Source: a virus
DNA length: 37,276 nt
Strand: one strand, 5' to 3'
IMG/VR virus record: IMGVR_UViG_3300039106_000139
Location: 1 to 37,276 of that record
The notes below the pieces were generated by a model. That model was not told where the DNA came from and ran no database searches. It saw only the letters and a program-made list of their open reading frames with translations. Each line of letters starts with the position of its first letter. Within the stretch, counting starts at the first letter, position 1. Made by a program: the position numbers and the translations under genes. Of the stretch, positions 16,081 through 23,840 are shown piece after piece.

Positions 16081-17994
16081 ATGGCTACCCTAGACCAATT
16101 AAATGCCGCGTTAATAAAAGCCGATGCCGCAGGTAATGCTGATGACGCAAGGGCTTTTGCGAGCGAAATACGCCGTATGCGTGCTGAAGCTACGCCTGCG
16201 CCCGTAGACATAACGCTTAAACCTACTGAAGTAATTGCTAAACCTGAAACGCCTGCTACCTTAACTGAAAAACTACTTGGTTCTACAACAGGGCGCGTAG
16301 GGTTAGGCTTAGTTTCACCTATAGTAGGCATTGCTAGACTAGGTGAAAATGTAATAAAAGCATCGGGTGGGCCTGATTTAGGCGGCGGCGCTATGTGGGA
16401 TGAAGTTCAAGCCATGAAGCAAAAAGGCATGAACGCACTAGCACCACCTGAAAAGTTTAAAAACCCATATTTGCAAGATGTAGACGTTGCGGGCGGTGTA
16501 GCTTCAATGGTGGTACCTGCTAAAATATTAAGTGGTGTAGCCCCCGCCGTAACATTAGGTAAACAAGTATTACAAAATACAGGTATAGGCGCTGCACTTG
16601 GTCTTACTAACCCAAACGCACAAAATTTATCCGCTAATGCCGAATCTGCCGCATGGGGCGCGTTATTAGGCCCTACAGTAGCGCCTGCTACAATCGCGGC
16701 GGCTAAGTCATTAGGCTGGCTATACGATGCTGTAAGAGGCAAACTTGTACAAATGCGCGCAGGTAACATAATCCGTGAAGTTGCAGGGGTGGATAAGAAC
16801 GCGTTAATCGCGGCGGGTAATGTAGCTGCCCCTGAATTAACTGGCGCACAAGCAGCCGCGGGGGTTCAAAATGCTCAAATGCAAGCGTTAGGTGAATTAG
16901 CAAAAGGGCAAAATACAGGTAGCTTTTTTAGTAAGAAAGCGGTCATAGCAAAGCAAGACGCGCAAGCAGTGCTTGATACCTTAGCAGGAGGGGCTACACA
17001 AGCCGAAGCTAATTTAGCAAGAAAAGGTACTAATGTAGCGCTTAATCAAATAACCACGCCTATGCGTGAATCAGCTATGGCTAACGCGCCTACGGTTGAT
17101 ACGTCTGCAATTACGTCAAATATTCAAGCTAAATTGGCTGACCCTAGTATAGGGGTAAGTGATATTAATAAACGCGTATTAACTGCGGTAGGTAAAAAAG
17201 TTGATGAATGGACAGCTAAAAATGGCGGGCTTATTGACATAAAAGCGCTATATGAAATCCGTAAAAATACTGTTAATGAAGCGGTACAAAAACTTATAGG
17301 CACTTCAGACCCTTCAACCCAAGCGAAAGTCGCTGCAAAATTATTGAACGAAGTTAACCCTTTGATTGATGATGCTATAGTTAAAGCAGGGGGTACTGAA
17401 TGGCCCGCTTATATGGCTACTCATGCAGCAGGGTTACGTGATATTGAACGCCAAAAAATGGCTAGTGTGTTAAGTGAGCTATATCGTAATAAGCAATACA
17501 ATAAATTTCAGTCTATTGTTAATGGGGGCGATACTAAAGCTGTAGAATCTGTATTTGGTAAAGGTAACGTAGATATTAAATCTTTAATGGGGGATAAACA
17601 CGCACCAATACAAAAAATAGCGGATGATATAGTTCGTACTGAATCTATGCTTACCCAAGCCAAACAGGGTACAACAGGGTTAACAGATATACTTACTAAA
17701 GATGCAACTAAGTTACGTTTGCCTGCTTTGTTTAGCCGTGTGGCAACGGTATCTAATAAAGCATTAGATATATTGGAAGCTAAAGTTAACAGGGCTACAT
17801 TCGCGGCGCTTGAGAAAGGTATGCAATCAGGTAAAAGTATGGCTGATTTAATTGATACTTTGCCTACTAGCGAACGTAATGAAGTAATTAAAACAATATC
17901 TGATCCAAAAGTCGCGCGGTTATTATCGTCTATAGCAATAACTAATAACTTAGCCCCCCAACAACAAAATCAAAATGCACTGGCGAATCAATAA
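16081..17994 (+). CDS. ejection / internal virion protein, 637 aa
   Basis: A 637-residue protein that starts at ATG 16081, one base after the previous stop. The first 35 residues (DQLNAALIKADAAGNADDARAFASEIRRMR) are the amphipathic repeat common in phage internal virion proteins and pilot proteins. A Gly/Ala-rich hydrophobic region (about 75-230, with LGLVSPIVGIARLGENV and NTGIGAALGL) could insert in membranes; the rest is helical. It corresponds in position to P22 gp16. No clear lytic transglycosylase motif is seen, so peptidoglycan cleavage is not claimed. Confidence 0.65.
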   Translation: MATLDQLNAALIKADAAGNADDARAFASEIRRMRAEATPAPVDITLKPTEVIAKPETPATLTEKLLGSTTGRVGLGLVSPIVGIARLGENVIKASGGPDLGGGAMWDEVQAMKQKGMNALAPPEKFKNPYLQDVDVAGGVASMVVPAKILSGVAPAVTLGKQVLQNTGIGAALGLTNPNAQNLSANAESAAWGALLGPTVAPATIAAAKSLGWLYDAVRGKLVQMRAGNIIREVAGVDKNALIAAGNVAAPELTGAQAAAGVQNAQMQALGELAKGQNTGSFFSKKAVIAKQDAQAVLDTLAGGATQAEANLARKGTNVALNQITTPMRESAMANAPTVDTSAITSNIQAKLADPSIGVSDINKRVLTAVGKKVDEWTAKNGGLIDIKALYEIRKNTVNEAVQKLIGTSDPSTQAKVAAKLLNEVNPLIDDAIVKAGGTEWPAYMATHAAGLRDIERQKMASVLSELYRNKQYNKFQSIVNGGDTKAVESVFGKGNVDIKSLMGDKHAPIQKIADDIVRTESMLTQAKQGTTGLTDILTKDATKLRLPALFSRVATVSNKALDILEAKVNRATFAALEKGMQSGKSMADLIDTLPTSERNEVIKTISDPKVARLLSSIAITNNLAPQQQNQNALANQ

Positions 17995-18218
17995 TGGAAC
18001 AACAATATATAAACATGGCGCTTTCAGTATCCTTCTTAGTCTTGGGGTGGTTTGCTAGGGAGATGTGGACAGCCGTTAAAGAATTGAAAACTGACTTGGC
18101 TAAATTGCGTGAGGAAATACCGCATAGCTGTGTGCAGAAAGACGATTATCGTATTGATGTTAAAGAGTTGAAAGATATGCTTAGTAAACTGTTTGATATG
18201 ATTGAAAAGCGTAAATAA
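17994..18218 (+). CDS. single-pass membrane coiled-coil protein, 74 aa
   Basis: A 74-residue protein with one N-terminal membrane segment (residues about 7-27, including MALSVSFLVLGWFAREMW) and a charged coiled-coil C-terminus (KELKTDLAKLREE, then VKELKDMLSKLFDMIEK). It shares one base with the previous stop and one with the next start. It sits directly in front of the holin and endolysin genes, so a lysis accessory role (holin regulator or pinholin-like) is likely by context. It lacks a lipobox and is not an evident spanin. Confidence 0.65.
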   Translation: MEQQYINMALSVSFLVLGWFAREMWTAVKELKTDLAKLREEIPHSCVQKDDYRIDVKELKDMLSKLFDMIEKRK

Positions 18219-18682
18219 TGTTTACCCTACTCACAACCTTAGTGTCATTCTTAACGGGCGGTGTGCCTAAGCTATTAGACTTTTTTCAGAATAGATCTGA
18301 TAATAAGCATGAAATTGAGATGGCTAAGTTGCAGTTCGCCCAGCAGTTAGAATTGCAGAAAGCTGGCTTCGTGGCGCAGAAAGAGCTAGAGGAGATTAAG
18401 TATGACGAAATTCAAACTACGTCACTTTATCAACACGATATTGAAATCGGTAAGGGCGCATCTACGTGGGTCATTAACCTACGTGCTATGGTTCGCCCTG
18501 CCATTACTTTTGGTTTGTTTGGGCTTCTTGTGTGTACTGAGTTCTTTGGATTCTACTTCGCAGTTCATACTGGTACAACCTATCAGTTGGCCATGAGTAA
18601 CTTGTGGTCTGACGATATGCAAACAGTATGGGCATCAATCATAGCCTTCCACTTCGGTACACGCGCTTTTGATAAGAAATGA
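18218..18682 (+). CDS. holin-like membrane protein, 154 aa
   Basis: A 154-residue protein with a hydrophobic N-terminus (LLTTLVSFLTGGVPKLLDFF), a long charged coiled coil (about 28-75), then MVRPAITFGLFGLLVCTEFFGFYF and a final segment IIAFHFGTRAFDKK. The RP-helix and FHFGxRxxxK end are characteristic of the three-TM holin family known from gene-transfer agents and many phages (GTA_holin_3TM). Holins time the opening of the inner membrane so that endolysin reaches the cell wall. The gene overlaps the endolysin start by ATGA (18679-18682), consistent with a coupled lysis cassette. Confidence 0.75.
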   Translation: MFTLLTTLVSFLTGGVPKLLDFFQNRSDNKHEIEMAKLQFAQQLELQKAGFVAQKELEEIKYDEIQTTSLYQHDIEIGKGASTWVINLRAMVRPAITFGLFGLLVCTEFFGFYFAVHTGTTYQLAMSNLWSDDMQTVWASIIAFHFGTRAFDKK

Positions 18683-19122
18683 AACTCTCGCAACAAGGGC
18701 TAGAATTAATCGCGCATTATGAAGGTATCAGACTTAAACCGTATCGTGACTGTGTTGGGCTATGGACTGTTGGTATTGGGCATCTTATCGGCGATGGTCG
18801 GCACTTGCCTCCTACTTGGGATAGACGTTTTACCTTAGAGGAAGTGTATGCAATACTGGCTAAGGATGTCGCGCGATTTGAACGAGGGGTTGAACGCTAT
18901 TGTCCTGTCCGACTATCACAATCATGTTTTGATGGGCTTGTATCTTTTAGCTTCAATCTCGGTCTTGGTACACTTCAAAGAAGCCCGCTGCGTCAGAAGA
19001 TTAATCGCGGCGACATCAAAGGCGCTGCACAATCGCTACTCCGCTATAATAAAGCAGGTGGCAAGGTGGTTAAAGGCTTAACCCTTCGCAGGCAAGCTGA
19101 GGCGTTGCGACTTCAACAATAA
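18679..19122 (+). CDS. endolysin, GH24 muramidase (T4 lysozyme type)
   Basis: A 147-residue enzyme that cleaves the N-acetylmuramic acid to N-acetylglucosamine bond of peptidoglycan. The catalytic triad is visible as E15 (HYEGIRL), D24 (PYRDCVG) and T30 (WTVGIGH), with the same spacing as E11, D20 and T26 of T4 lysozyme. There is no N-terminal membrane or signal-anchor segment, so export should depend on the holin at 18218. No Rz/Rz1 spanin is recognisable nearby. Its last 45 bases overlap the convergent minus-strand gene at 19078, and no terminator hairpin is visible at this junction. Confidence 0.95.
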   Translation: MKLSQQGLELIAHYEGIRLKPYRDCVGLWTVGIGHLIGDGRHLPPTWDRRFTLEEVYAILAKDVARFERGVERYCPVRLSQSCFDGLVSFSFNLGLGTLQRSPLRQKINRGDIKGAAQSLLRYNKAGGKVVKGLTLRRQAEALRLQQ

Positions 19123-19308
19123 CTCGCGTAGTTCTGCCATCTGTGCTTGTGTCATAATCTCTCTCATTAGTAATATTTCTTGTCTTAATGCCATGATTAT
19201 ATCATGGTCAGCCGCAATCATCTCGGTCAGCATGGCGTTGTGGGCTATGTAGTTAGTGCTAAGGCAACCACACTCACGACCTTGATTACAATCTCCGTTA
19301 CAAGTCAT
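19078..19308 (-). CDS. small Cys-rich N-terminus protein, 76 aa
   Basis: A 76-residue protein starting TCNGDCNQGRECGC, a cysteine pattern I recall from small proteins of phages and betaproteobacterial prophages, followed by a long helix (ALRQEILLMREIMTQAQMAELRELLL). Four cysteines in 15 residues could bind a metal. The start has AAAGGAG seven bases upstream and overlaps the preceding gene by four bases. It is the last gene of the leftward operon and its end lies in the endolysin gene. Function unknown. Confidence 0.6.
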   Translation of the reverse strand: MTCNGDCNQGRECGCLSTNYIAHNAMLTEMIAADHDIIMALRQEILLMREIMTQAQMAELRELLLKSQRLSLPAKG

Positions 19309-19631
19309 AGCATTACTCCTTTTATCACTCTGCCCTTAGAGGGGCGGTGCATGGCGTAGCCCATACGGAACGCTAACGTTTCGTCATAGGGCGGTAAGAT
19401 GATAGGGTCAACCTTCTTGCTGTCAGCAGACTTGTTGACCGAGTAATAGGTGTTCTTACCCACACCATGCTTAAAGATAACGCCTGCCTTAATCAGCATG
19501 GGCATACAATACTGCACATGAGGGCGCAGGTAGCCTTGCATCATTAGGCTCGCGCCAGTACGGTCAGCCTTCTCAATCTCAAGGTACAAAGACTGTTTGA
19601 TAAGCTCAATATCAGGCGTTATCCCAGCCAT
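19305..19631 (-). CDS. hypothetical protein, possible winged-helix, 108 aa
   Basis: A 108-residue basic protein. Residues about 8-65 (DIELIKQSLYLEIEKADRTGASLMM, then LRPHVQYCMPMLIKAGVIFKHGVGKNTYYSV) read like a small winged-helix domain: helices followed by a turn and a beta wing with GKNTYYSV. Such domains bind DNA, so a regulatory role is possible. The start overlaps the end of the 46-residue membrane protein gene by 13 bases, and its stop overlaps the next start. I found no specific family. Confidence 0.6.
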   Translation of the reverse strand: MAGITPDIELIKQSLYLEIEKADRTGASLMMQGYLRPHVQYCMPMLIKAGVIFKHGVGKNTYYSVNKSADSKKVDPIILPPYDETLAFRMGYAMHRPSKGRVIKGVML

Positions 19632-19759
19632 AATATGCCCGCTATAATAGCCATTACAATATAGAACGCTACGTCATACCATGACACGCGTTCTTCTTCA
19701 AAATCAGACGTTTGAAATCTAATGCCAAACGCTTCTTGGCTTGTTCTAGGAAATTTCAT
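19619..19759 (-). CDS. tiny single-pass membrane protein, 46 aa
   Basis: A 46-residue protein running from ATG 19759 to TAA 19619. The first 27 residues are soluble and charged (FEEEER-like cluster), followed by WYDVAFYIVMAIIAGILWLG, a clear membrane helix at the C-terminus. It begins in the stop of the 62-residue gene (ATGA), with GGAGG about 11-15 bases upstream, and overlaps the start of the 108-residue gene. The three-way coupling with neighbours is the main evidence that it is translated. Function unknown; a C-tail-anchored regulator is possible. Confidence 0.6.
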   Translation of the reverse strand: MKFPRTSQEAFGIRFQTSDFEEERVSWYDVAFYIVMAIIAGILWLG

Positions 19760-19944
19760 GGTATTAGTGCCTCCTCCATAAGTTCAATACGTTCACGGGT
19801 TGTTCGTAAGTAAGACGCACGTTGATGTAGACGGTATAACATCCGTAAACTTCTACGCCCTGCACGTTCTTGTTCAAGTAATGCCAAAACTTGTTCCTCT
19901 GATAGACTACTCAGTTTGGAATTCAGCGCGCGCCAAGTGTTCAT
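19756..19944 (-). CDS. helical protein, 62 aa
   Basis: A 62-residue basic helical protein. I chose ATG 19944 because GGAGG (19954-19958 on the complement) lies nine bases upstream; a longer start at 19989 lacks such a site. The sequence has SLSEEQVLALLEQERAGRRS and RIELMEEAL with no membrane segment or cysteine. It overlaps the upstream 55-residue gene by 38 bases in another frame and the next gene by ATGA. Function unknown. Confidence 0.55.
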   Translation of the reverse strand: MNTWRALNSKLSSLSEEQVLALLEQERAGRRSLRMLYRLHQRASYLRTTRERIELMEEALIP

Positions 19945-20074
19945 TGAGCTGTGCCTCCAATTCGTTAATGCGGTTAAGTGTGCGGTCATACGCGAGTTGC
20001 GCTTGGTTCAGTGTGCGCTCACGCATGACCAGTTCAGCTTTCGCTGCCTGTAGTTTTGCTCTTGTTAATTGCAT
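19907..20074 (-). CDS. coiled-coil protein, 55 aa
   Basis: A 55-residue protein (ATG 20074, TAG 19907) consisting of one long amphipathic helix rich in Arg, Gln, Glu and Leu, for example LQAAKAELVMRERTLNQAQL and NRINELEAQLNEHL. GGAGG stands seven bases before the ATG inside the end of the helicase gene, and the two genes overlap by 10 bases. The strong ribosome site and coupled position support translation. It may be a helicase partner or scaffold-like small protein; function unknown. Confidence 0.6.
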   Translation of the reverse strand: MQLTRAKLQAAKAELVMRERTLNQAQLAYDRTLNRINELEAQLNEHLARAEFQTE

Positions 20075-21396
20075 CGTAATTCCTCCATCGCTAGTGTTGA
20101 TAATGCTTGCTTGTCATGCAGACTTGCCCAAATGCGCTCGTCTACAGTCTTGTTCGTTAATAAAATGTAGCACCACACTTCATGGGCTTGCCCTGACCTG
20201 TGTAGCCTACCGACTGTTTGTTCGTATAGCTCAAGTGACCACGGTATAGACACGAACACTATCTTGTTACCGCCGTATTGCAAATTGATACCATGCCCTG
20301 CGGACTTAGGATGAAGTAATAAAAGCTCAATCTCGCCCTTATTCCAACGCTCTATTGCGTTCTTGTCGTCTAGCGTCACGGCATGAGGGTAACGTCTTTT
20401 CAATTCAGCCAACTCCTCTTGAAAGTTGTACACGATTAGAGTATTCGCCCGTTGGTTGCCTTCTAGCAGTTCCTCTAGTAAGTCAAATTTATGCGGGCTG
20501 ACCGACACCACCTCTTTAGTCGTCACAAACTTGCCTGGTGTTGCTGATGCAGTCGTTGTAGAGTTGTAAATAAACCCACTAGCCAGTTGTTGCAGTTTGC
20601 CTGTCACGACAGCCGCGTTAAGTGCAGTAATCTGCGTACTGCCAAACTGAGCAACAAATTCTTTCTTCATAGTGTTGTAGTCAGTCATGTTCATATCGCA
20701 ACGCAGTTCAACTGTATTTAACGGCGGTAGCTTGTCTTTGTATTCTTTTGATTCTAGTAGGAAGGTCGCAGGGCGTAATTTTTTCATCACGTCTGCTAGT
20801 GCTTCAGGTCGTGCCTCCCACTGCCCAAAATTCTTATCTATTAAATTAAAGTGCTGCTGTAAAAATGCACCTTTACTTCTACCGAGTAAAGATTGGTCAA
20901 CAATCTTACATTGACCGAACACATCCTCTAATCCGTTTGATGTAAATGAGCCAGTTAAGCCCCAACGGAATTTTATTTGGTCAATTTGCTTCAATAACGC
21001 CTTATATCTTTTGCCCGATGGGTTTTTTAATTTTGTCAGCTCATCAAACACAATTCCGTCAAAATTAAGGTGCGGTAGCACTTGTAAATTATCGTAGTTG
21101 AATACTACGACATCAACTTTACTCATAAACGCGTCTAATCGCTTCTGTGGTGTTCCTATGGCTATTGCCATGCTTAAAGGGCTATTCCACTTAACTTTTT
21201 CTTGCATCCACACGTCAGTACACACCCGTTTAGGCGCTAAGACTAACCAACGCTTCGCTATACCGTTCTCAACCATCTCTTTTATTGCAGTCAGCGCAAT
21301 CGCGGTCTTACCAGCCCCAACTGACGCAAGCACTAACGCCCTATCATGCTCGTATAAAAAAGTGACAGCTTGTTCTTGGTAATCACGTAATTGCAT
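20065..21396 (-). CDS. SNF2-type DEAD/H-box DNA helicase / translocase
   Basis: A 443-residue superfamily 2 ATPase. LRDYQEQAV at residues 3-11 is the Q-like region, Walker A is SVGAGKT (25-31), the DEXH box is replaced by FDELTKLKN as in SNF2 proteins, and motif VI is QTVGRLHRSGQ at about residue 400 followed by VWCYILLTNKTVDERI. Phage proteins of this type lack the chromatin-related extra domains and probably remodel replication forks or displace bound proteins. It overlaps the methyltransferase gene by 14 bases and follows AAGGA ten bases before the ATG. It works with the nuclease and methyltransferase of the same operon, perhaps in recombination or DNA modification. Confidence 0.85.
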   Translation of the reverse strand: MQLRDYQEQAVTFLYEHDRALVLASVGAGKTAIALTAIKEMVENGIAKRWLVLAPKRVCTDVWMQEKVKWNSPLSMAIAIGTPQKRLDAFMSKVDVVVFNYDNLQVLPHLNFDGIVFDELTKLKNPSGKRYKALLKQIDQIKFRWGLTGSFTSNGLEDVFGQCKIVDQSLLGRSKGAFLQQHFNLIDKNFGQWEARPEALADVMKKLRPATFLLESKEYKDKLPPLNTVELRCDMNMTDYNTMKKEFVAQFGSTQITALNAAVVTGKLQQLASGFIYNSTTTASATPGKFVTTKEVVSVSPHKFDLLEELLEGNQRANTLIVYNFQEELAELKRRYPHAVTLDDKNAIERWNKGEIELLLLHPKSAGHGINLQYGGNKIVFVSIPWSLELYEQTVGRLHRSGQAHEVWCYILLTNKTVDERIWASLHDKQALSTLAMEELRCN

Positions 21397-22351
21397 TGTT
21401 AAATAAATCCTTCTTAAAGTCTATGCCCAAGCGCTTATCTTGTAGCTCACGATAATCTTCGTTCAGTTCACAGCCGATGTATCTACGCCCATGTTGTTTA
21501 GCTACCATCGCGGTTGTGCCACTACCCATGAATGGGTCTAAAACAATATCATTTACCCGACTGCCTGCTAAAATACAAGGTTCTATTAATGTTGGCGGAA
21601 AAGTAGCAAAGTGCGCCCCTTTATATGATTTAGTAGGTACAACCCATACATCGCGCTTATTTGCTTTTTCTTTTACCCATCTAGTACCCATTGTTTCAAA
21701 ACTTTCATTTTTAGCACCATCAAGTCCAATATTTAGCTTTGTAGGCGACCATGATGATTTAGCTCTTGCAATAGATACAGCTTTAACAGGCTCTTTAATC
21801 GCTTCGTTATCAAAATAATATTTAGGCTTTTTACTAAACAAAAAAATGTACTCATGAGCTTTAGTGCAACGGTCTTTCACGCTTTCAGGCATAGGGTTAG
21901 GCTTGTGCCATATAATGTCTTGACGTAAATACCAACCAGCATCTTGTAAAGCAAAGGCTACGCGCCAAGGTATGCCGATTAAATCTTTTTCTTTTAAGCC
22001 CGCAAGTTTGTTACCGCGTCTAGCGTTTGTTGTCGGTAGGTCTTGGTTGGTTTTGCTTACCGTTTGTTTATTCATGGCTTGTCCTTTGCCTGGCCTATAG
22101 TTGTAATAGCTATCGCCAAGGTTTAGCCATAACGTGCCATCATCCTCAAGCACATCCCACACGCAATCAAATACCTCAACCATCGCTTTAACATACTCGT
22201 CAGGCGTTTGTTCTAAGCCTATTTGTCCGTCATGTCCATAATCGCGCAAGCCGTAGTAAGGTGGGCTAGTTACACAAGTTTGTGCTTTAACCCCATCCGT
22301 AGCCCACTGACGCAAGATGTCACGGCAATCACCAAAAACTATACTATCCAT
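21383..22351 (-). CDS. DNA methyltransferase, N4-cytosine/N6-adenine type
   Basis: A 322-residue methylase of the N6_N4_Mtase family. Catalytic motif IV is TSPPYYGLRDYG (T28-Y32 onward) and motif I is DPFMGSGTT (272-280), so the order IV before I marks the beta class. SPPY is more usual in N4-cytosine enzymes, but both specificities occur, so the base is not decided. No cognate restriction endonuclease is seen; the adjacent VRR-NUC protein is more like a structure-dependent nuclease. Orphan phage methylases commonly protect DNA from host restriction. It overlaps the nuclease upstream by 13 bases. Confidence 0.9.
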   Translation of the reverse strand: MDSIVFGDCRDILRQWATDGVKAQTCVTSPPYYGLRDYGHDGQIGLEQTPDEYVKAMVEVFDCVWDVLEDDGTLWLNLGDSYYNYRPGKGQAMNKQTVSKTNQDLPTTNARRGNKLAGLKEKDLIGIPWRVAFALQDAGWYLRQDIIWHKPNPMPESVKDRCTKAHEYIFLFSKKPKYYFDNEAIKEPVKAVSIARAKSSWSPTKLNIGLDGAKNESFETMGTRWVKEKANKRDVWVVPTKSYKGAHFATFPPTLIEPCILAGSRVNDIVLDPFMGSGTTAMVAKQHGRRYIGCELNEDYRELQDKRLGIDFKKDLFNNAIT

Positions 22352-22605
22352 TTATCAATATCCTCTTTAGACCACAAGCACACATAATTCTGATTAAGGC
22401 GTTTCATATCTTCAGCAAACAGTCTTTGTAGTTCACTTAATTTACCACCTTCAGTCTTAACCTCTACAAACCAAACCGAGCCGTCAGGGAAACATACAAC
22501 GCGATCTGCTACACCCTTATGCGATGGGCTAGTGAACTTGTAGCTTTTGCCACCTTTACGTTCTACAGCCCACTTTAAGTATTGCTCCACTTCTTTTTCT
22601 AACAT
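22339..22605 (-). CDS. VRR-NUC domain nuclease, 88 aa
   Basis: An 88-residue minimal VRR-NUC protein of the PD-(D/E)XK superfamily. The visible active-site pattern is GVADRVVCF (D33), then WFVEVKTEGGKLS (E-x-K) and a Q residue in LQRLFAEDM. Stand-alone phage VRR-NUC proteins assemble as oligomers and cut branched DNA such as Holliday junctions; the length fits. It is the first gene of the leftward operon, with AAAGGGG before the ATG at 22605, and is followed by an overlapping methylase gene. A role in resolving replication intermediates before packaging is likely. Confidence 0.85.
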   Translation of the reverse strand: MLEKEVEQYLKWAVERKGGKSYKFTSPSHKGVADRVVCFPDGSVWFVEVKTEGGKLSELQRLFAEDMKRLNQNYVCLWSKEDIDKWIV

Positions 22606-22628
22606 GATTACCCCTTTAATTAAATAGT

Positions 22629-22657
22629 AATGTAATGCAATAAAAAGTATTTGACAA
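22629..22657 (-). promoter_or_regulatory. leftward sigma-70-like promoter
   Basis: On the complement, TTGTCA (22652-22657) and TACATT (22629-22634) are separated by 17 bases, matching sigma-70 hexamers in 5 and 4 positions. Transcription would start near 22622, just before the ribosome site of the VRR-NUC gene. The -35 overlaps the -35 of the rightward promoter. Confidence 0.55.
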
Positions 22658-22679
22658 GTGTTATTTAATTCTTTACTAT
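22651..22679 (+). promoter_or_regulatory. rightward sigma-70 promoter for replication genes
   Basis: TTGACA (22651-22656), a 17-base spacer and TACTAT (22674-22679) make a near-consensus sigma-70 promoter. Start would be near 22686, giving a leader of about 26 bases with TAATCTAATCTAA and then AAGGAC before the DUF2800 start. It is likely an early promoter read by host RNA polymerase. Confidence 0.75.
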
Positions 22680-22688
22680 GGGTTCTCG

Positions 22689-22701
22689 TAATCTAATCTA
22701 A
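22689..22701 (+). promoter_or_regulatory. shared 13-base leader element, copy 1
   Basis: TAATCTAATCTAA lies exactly 10 bases before the ATG at 22712. The same 13 bases occur on the minus strand at 30342-30354, also exactly 10 bases before the clamp gene ATG. It falls in the predicted leader RNA and directly before the ribosome site, so it could bind an RNA- or DNA-binding regulator. It is a TAATC direct repeat in itself. Confidence 0.55.
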
Positions 22702-22711
22702 AGGACACTAA

Positions 22712-23830
22712 ATGAAACATTCTAATATCGTAGGCGGTTCTACCGCTAAACGGGTGATGGCTTGCCCAGGCAGTGTTGCACTTTGCGACAAGATGCCTAA
22801 ACAGCCTTCAAGCAAATACGCTGACGAAGGGACACTGCTCCACAACGTCATCTCACAAATCTTAGACACTGGTCATTCACCGATAGACTATATAGGTACA
22901 ACCTATGAAGGCATCGTGCTAACACATGAATTAGTCGCTGAGAAGTTAATCCCTGCGCTATCAACCTTAGACGTGATTGACCCTGACAAGCTGATGGAAT
23001 ACGCGACTGAAACGCGTGTAACCTTTGGTGACGTAATCCCTGATGTGTTCGGTTCAACTGACTTCTTAGGTCGCTTAGGTGACAAGGCGATTGTGTTAGA
23101 TTGGAAGTTTGGTGACGGTGTGGCTGTAGAAGCTGAAGAAAATGCACAGCTCATGTTCTACGCCGCCGCCGCTATGCGTACTGCTGAAGCTAAGTGGGTG
23201 TTTGACGAAGCAACTGAGATTGAGTGCATCATTGTGCAACCGCCTGAAGTTAAGCGTTGGACTACAACCCCTGCTCGCATTAAGCAGTTTGAAAAAGAGT
23301 TAGTACAGGCCGTTAAGGATGCAGAAAAGCCAAACGCTAAATTGTCCGTAGGCGAGCATTGCCGTTGGTGTACTGCCAAGCCAATCTGCCCACTAATGAC
23401 AGGCGCAGTAGACCGCGCCTTAGTCACTAAGCTAGACAACATTGACGCGCCGACTATTTCAGCGTATCTTAAAAATGCTGACTTGTTAGAAGGTTGGATT
23501 AGTAGCCTTCGTGAGTTAGCGTTCAATTTAATAGAACAAGGTAAACCGTTGCCAGGCTATAAATTAGTCGCTAAACGGGCTACCCGTAAATGGATTGACG
23601 AGGAAGTGGCTAAGGCTGCGCTACTCGTTAACCTCACTGAAGTTACAGAGACATCATTGATTTCGCCAGCCGTTGCAGAAAAAGCCCTTAAAAAGCTAGG
23701 TCTGTTACTGCCAGAAGGCACTGTTGTCGCTGTGAGTTCAGGTAATACGTTGGCAAACGAGGATGATCCTCGCCCAGCAGTGCTTCAAATCGGACAGCAA
23801 TTAACCGCTGCCCTCTCTAAAATAGTCTAA
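22712..23830 (+). CDS. DUF2800 protein, Cas4/RecB-like nuclease
   Basis: A 372-residue PD-(D/E)XK protein of the DUF2800 type. Motif segments are SNIVGGSTAKRVMACPGSV at the N-terminus, YADEGTLLHNVI, VLDWKFGDG with D130 and K132, and AQLMFYAAAAM. The cysteines C18, C217, C220 and C226 (HCRWCTAKPICPL) have the arrangement of the iron-sulfur cluster of Cas4 and AddB nucleases. It probably degrades 5' ends for recombination-dependent replication. Start at 22712 follows AAGGA. It is the first gene of the rightward replication operon and lies 10 bases before the next gene. Confidence 0.85.
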   Translation: MKHSNIVGGSTAKRVMACPGSVALCDKMPKQPSSKYADEGTLLHNVISQILDTGHSPIDYIGTTYEGIVLTHELVAEKLIPALSTLDVIDPDKLMEYATETRVTFGDVIPDVFGSTDFLGRLGDKAIVLDWKFGDGVAVEAEENAQLMFYAAAAMRTAEAKWVFDEATEIECIIVQPPEVKRWTTTPARIKQFEKELVQAVKDAEKPNAKLSVGEHCRWCTAKPICPLMTGAVDRALVTKLDNIDAPTISAYLKNADLLEGWISSLRELAFNLIEQGKPLPGYKLVAKRATRKWIDEEVAKAALLVNLTEVTETSLISPAVAEKALKKLGLLLPEGTVVAVSSGNTLANEDDPRPAVLQIGQQLTAALSKIV

Positions 23831-23840
23831 GGAAATTAAA

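Noticed and set aside
16407-16769. Minus-strand frame of 120 codons in the large ejection gene
   Set aside because: Antisense shadow of a coding region with regular Ala/Gly codons; no domain or start signal.
18402-18596. Hydrophobic frame of 64 codons inside the holin-like gene
   Set aside because: Hydrophobicity comes from reading the membrane-segment codons in another frame; no independent start signal.
18848-19081. Frame of 77 codons inside the endolysin gene, possible embedded spanin
   Set aside because: It lacks a lipobox and ribosome site and looks like an out-of-frame reading of the lysozyme gene.
19800-20249. Plus-strand frame of 149 codons opposite the helicase end
   Set aside because: Antisense to five coupled genes with ribosome sites; Cys/Ser-rich shadow composition.
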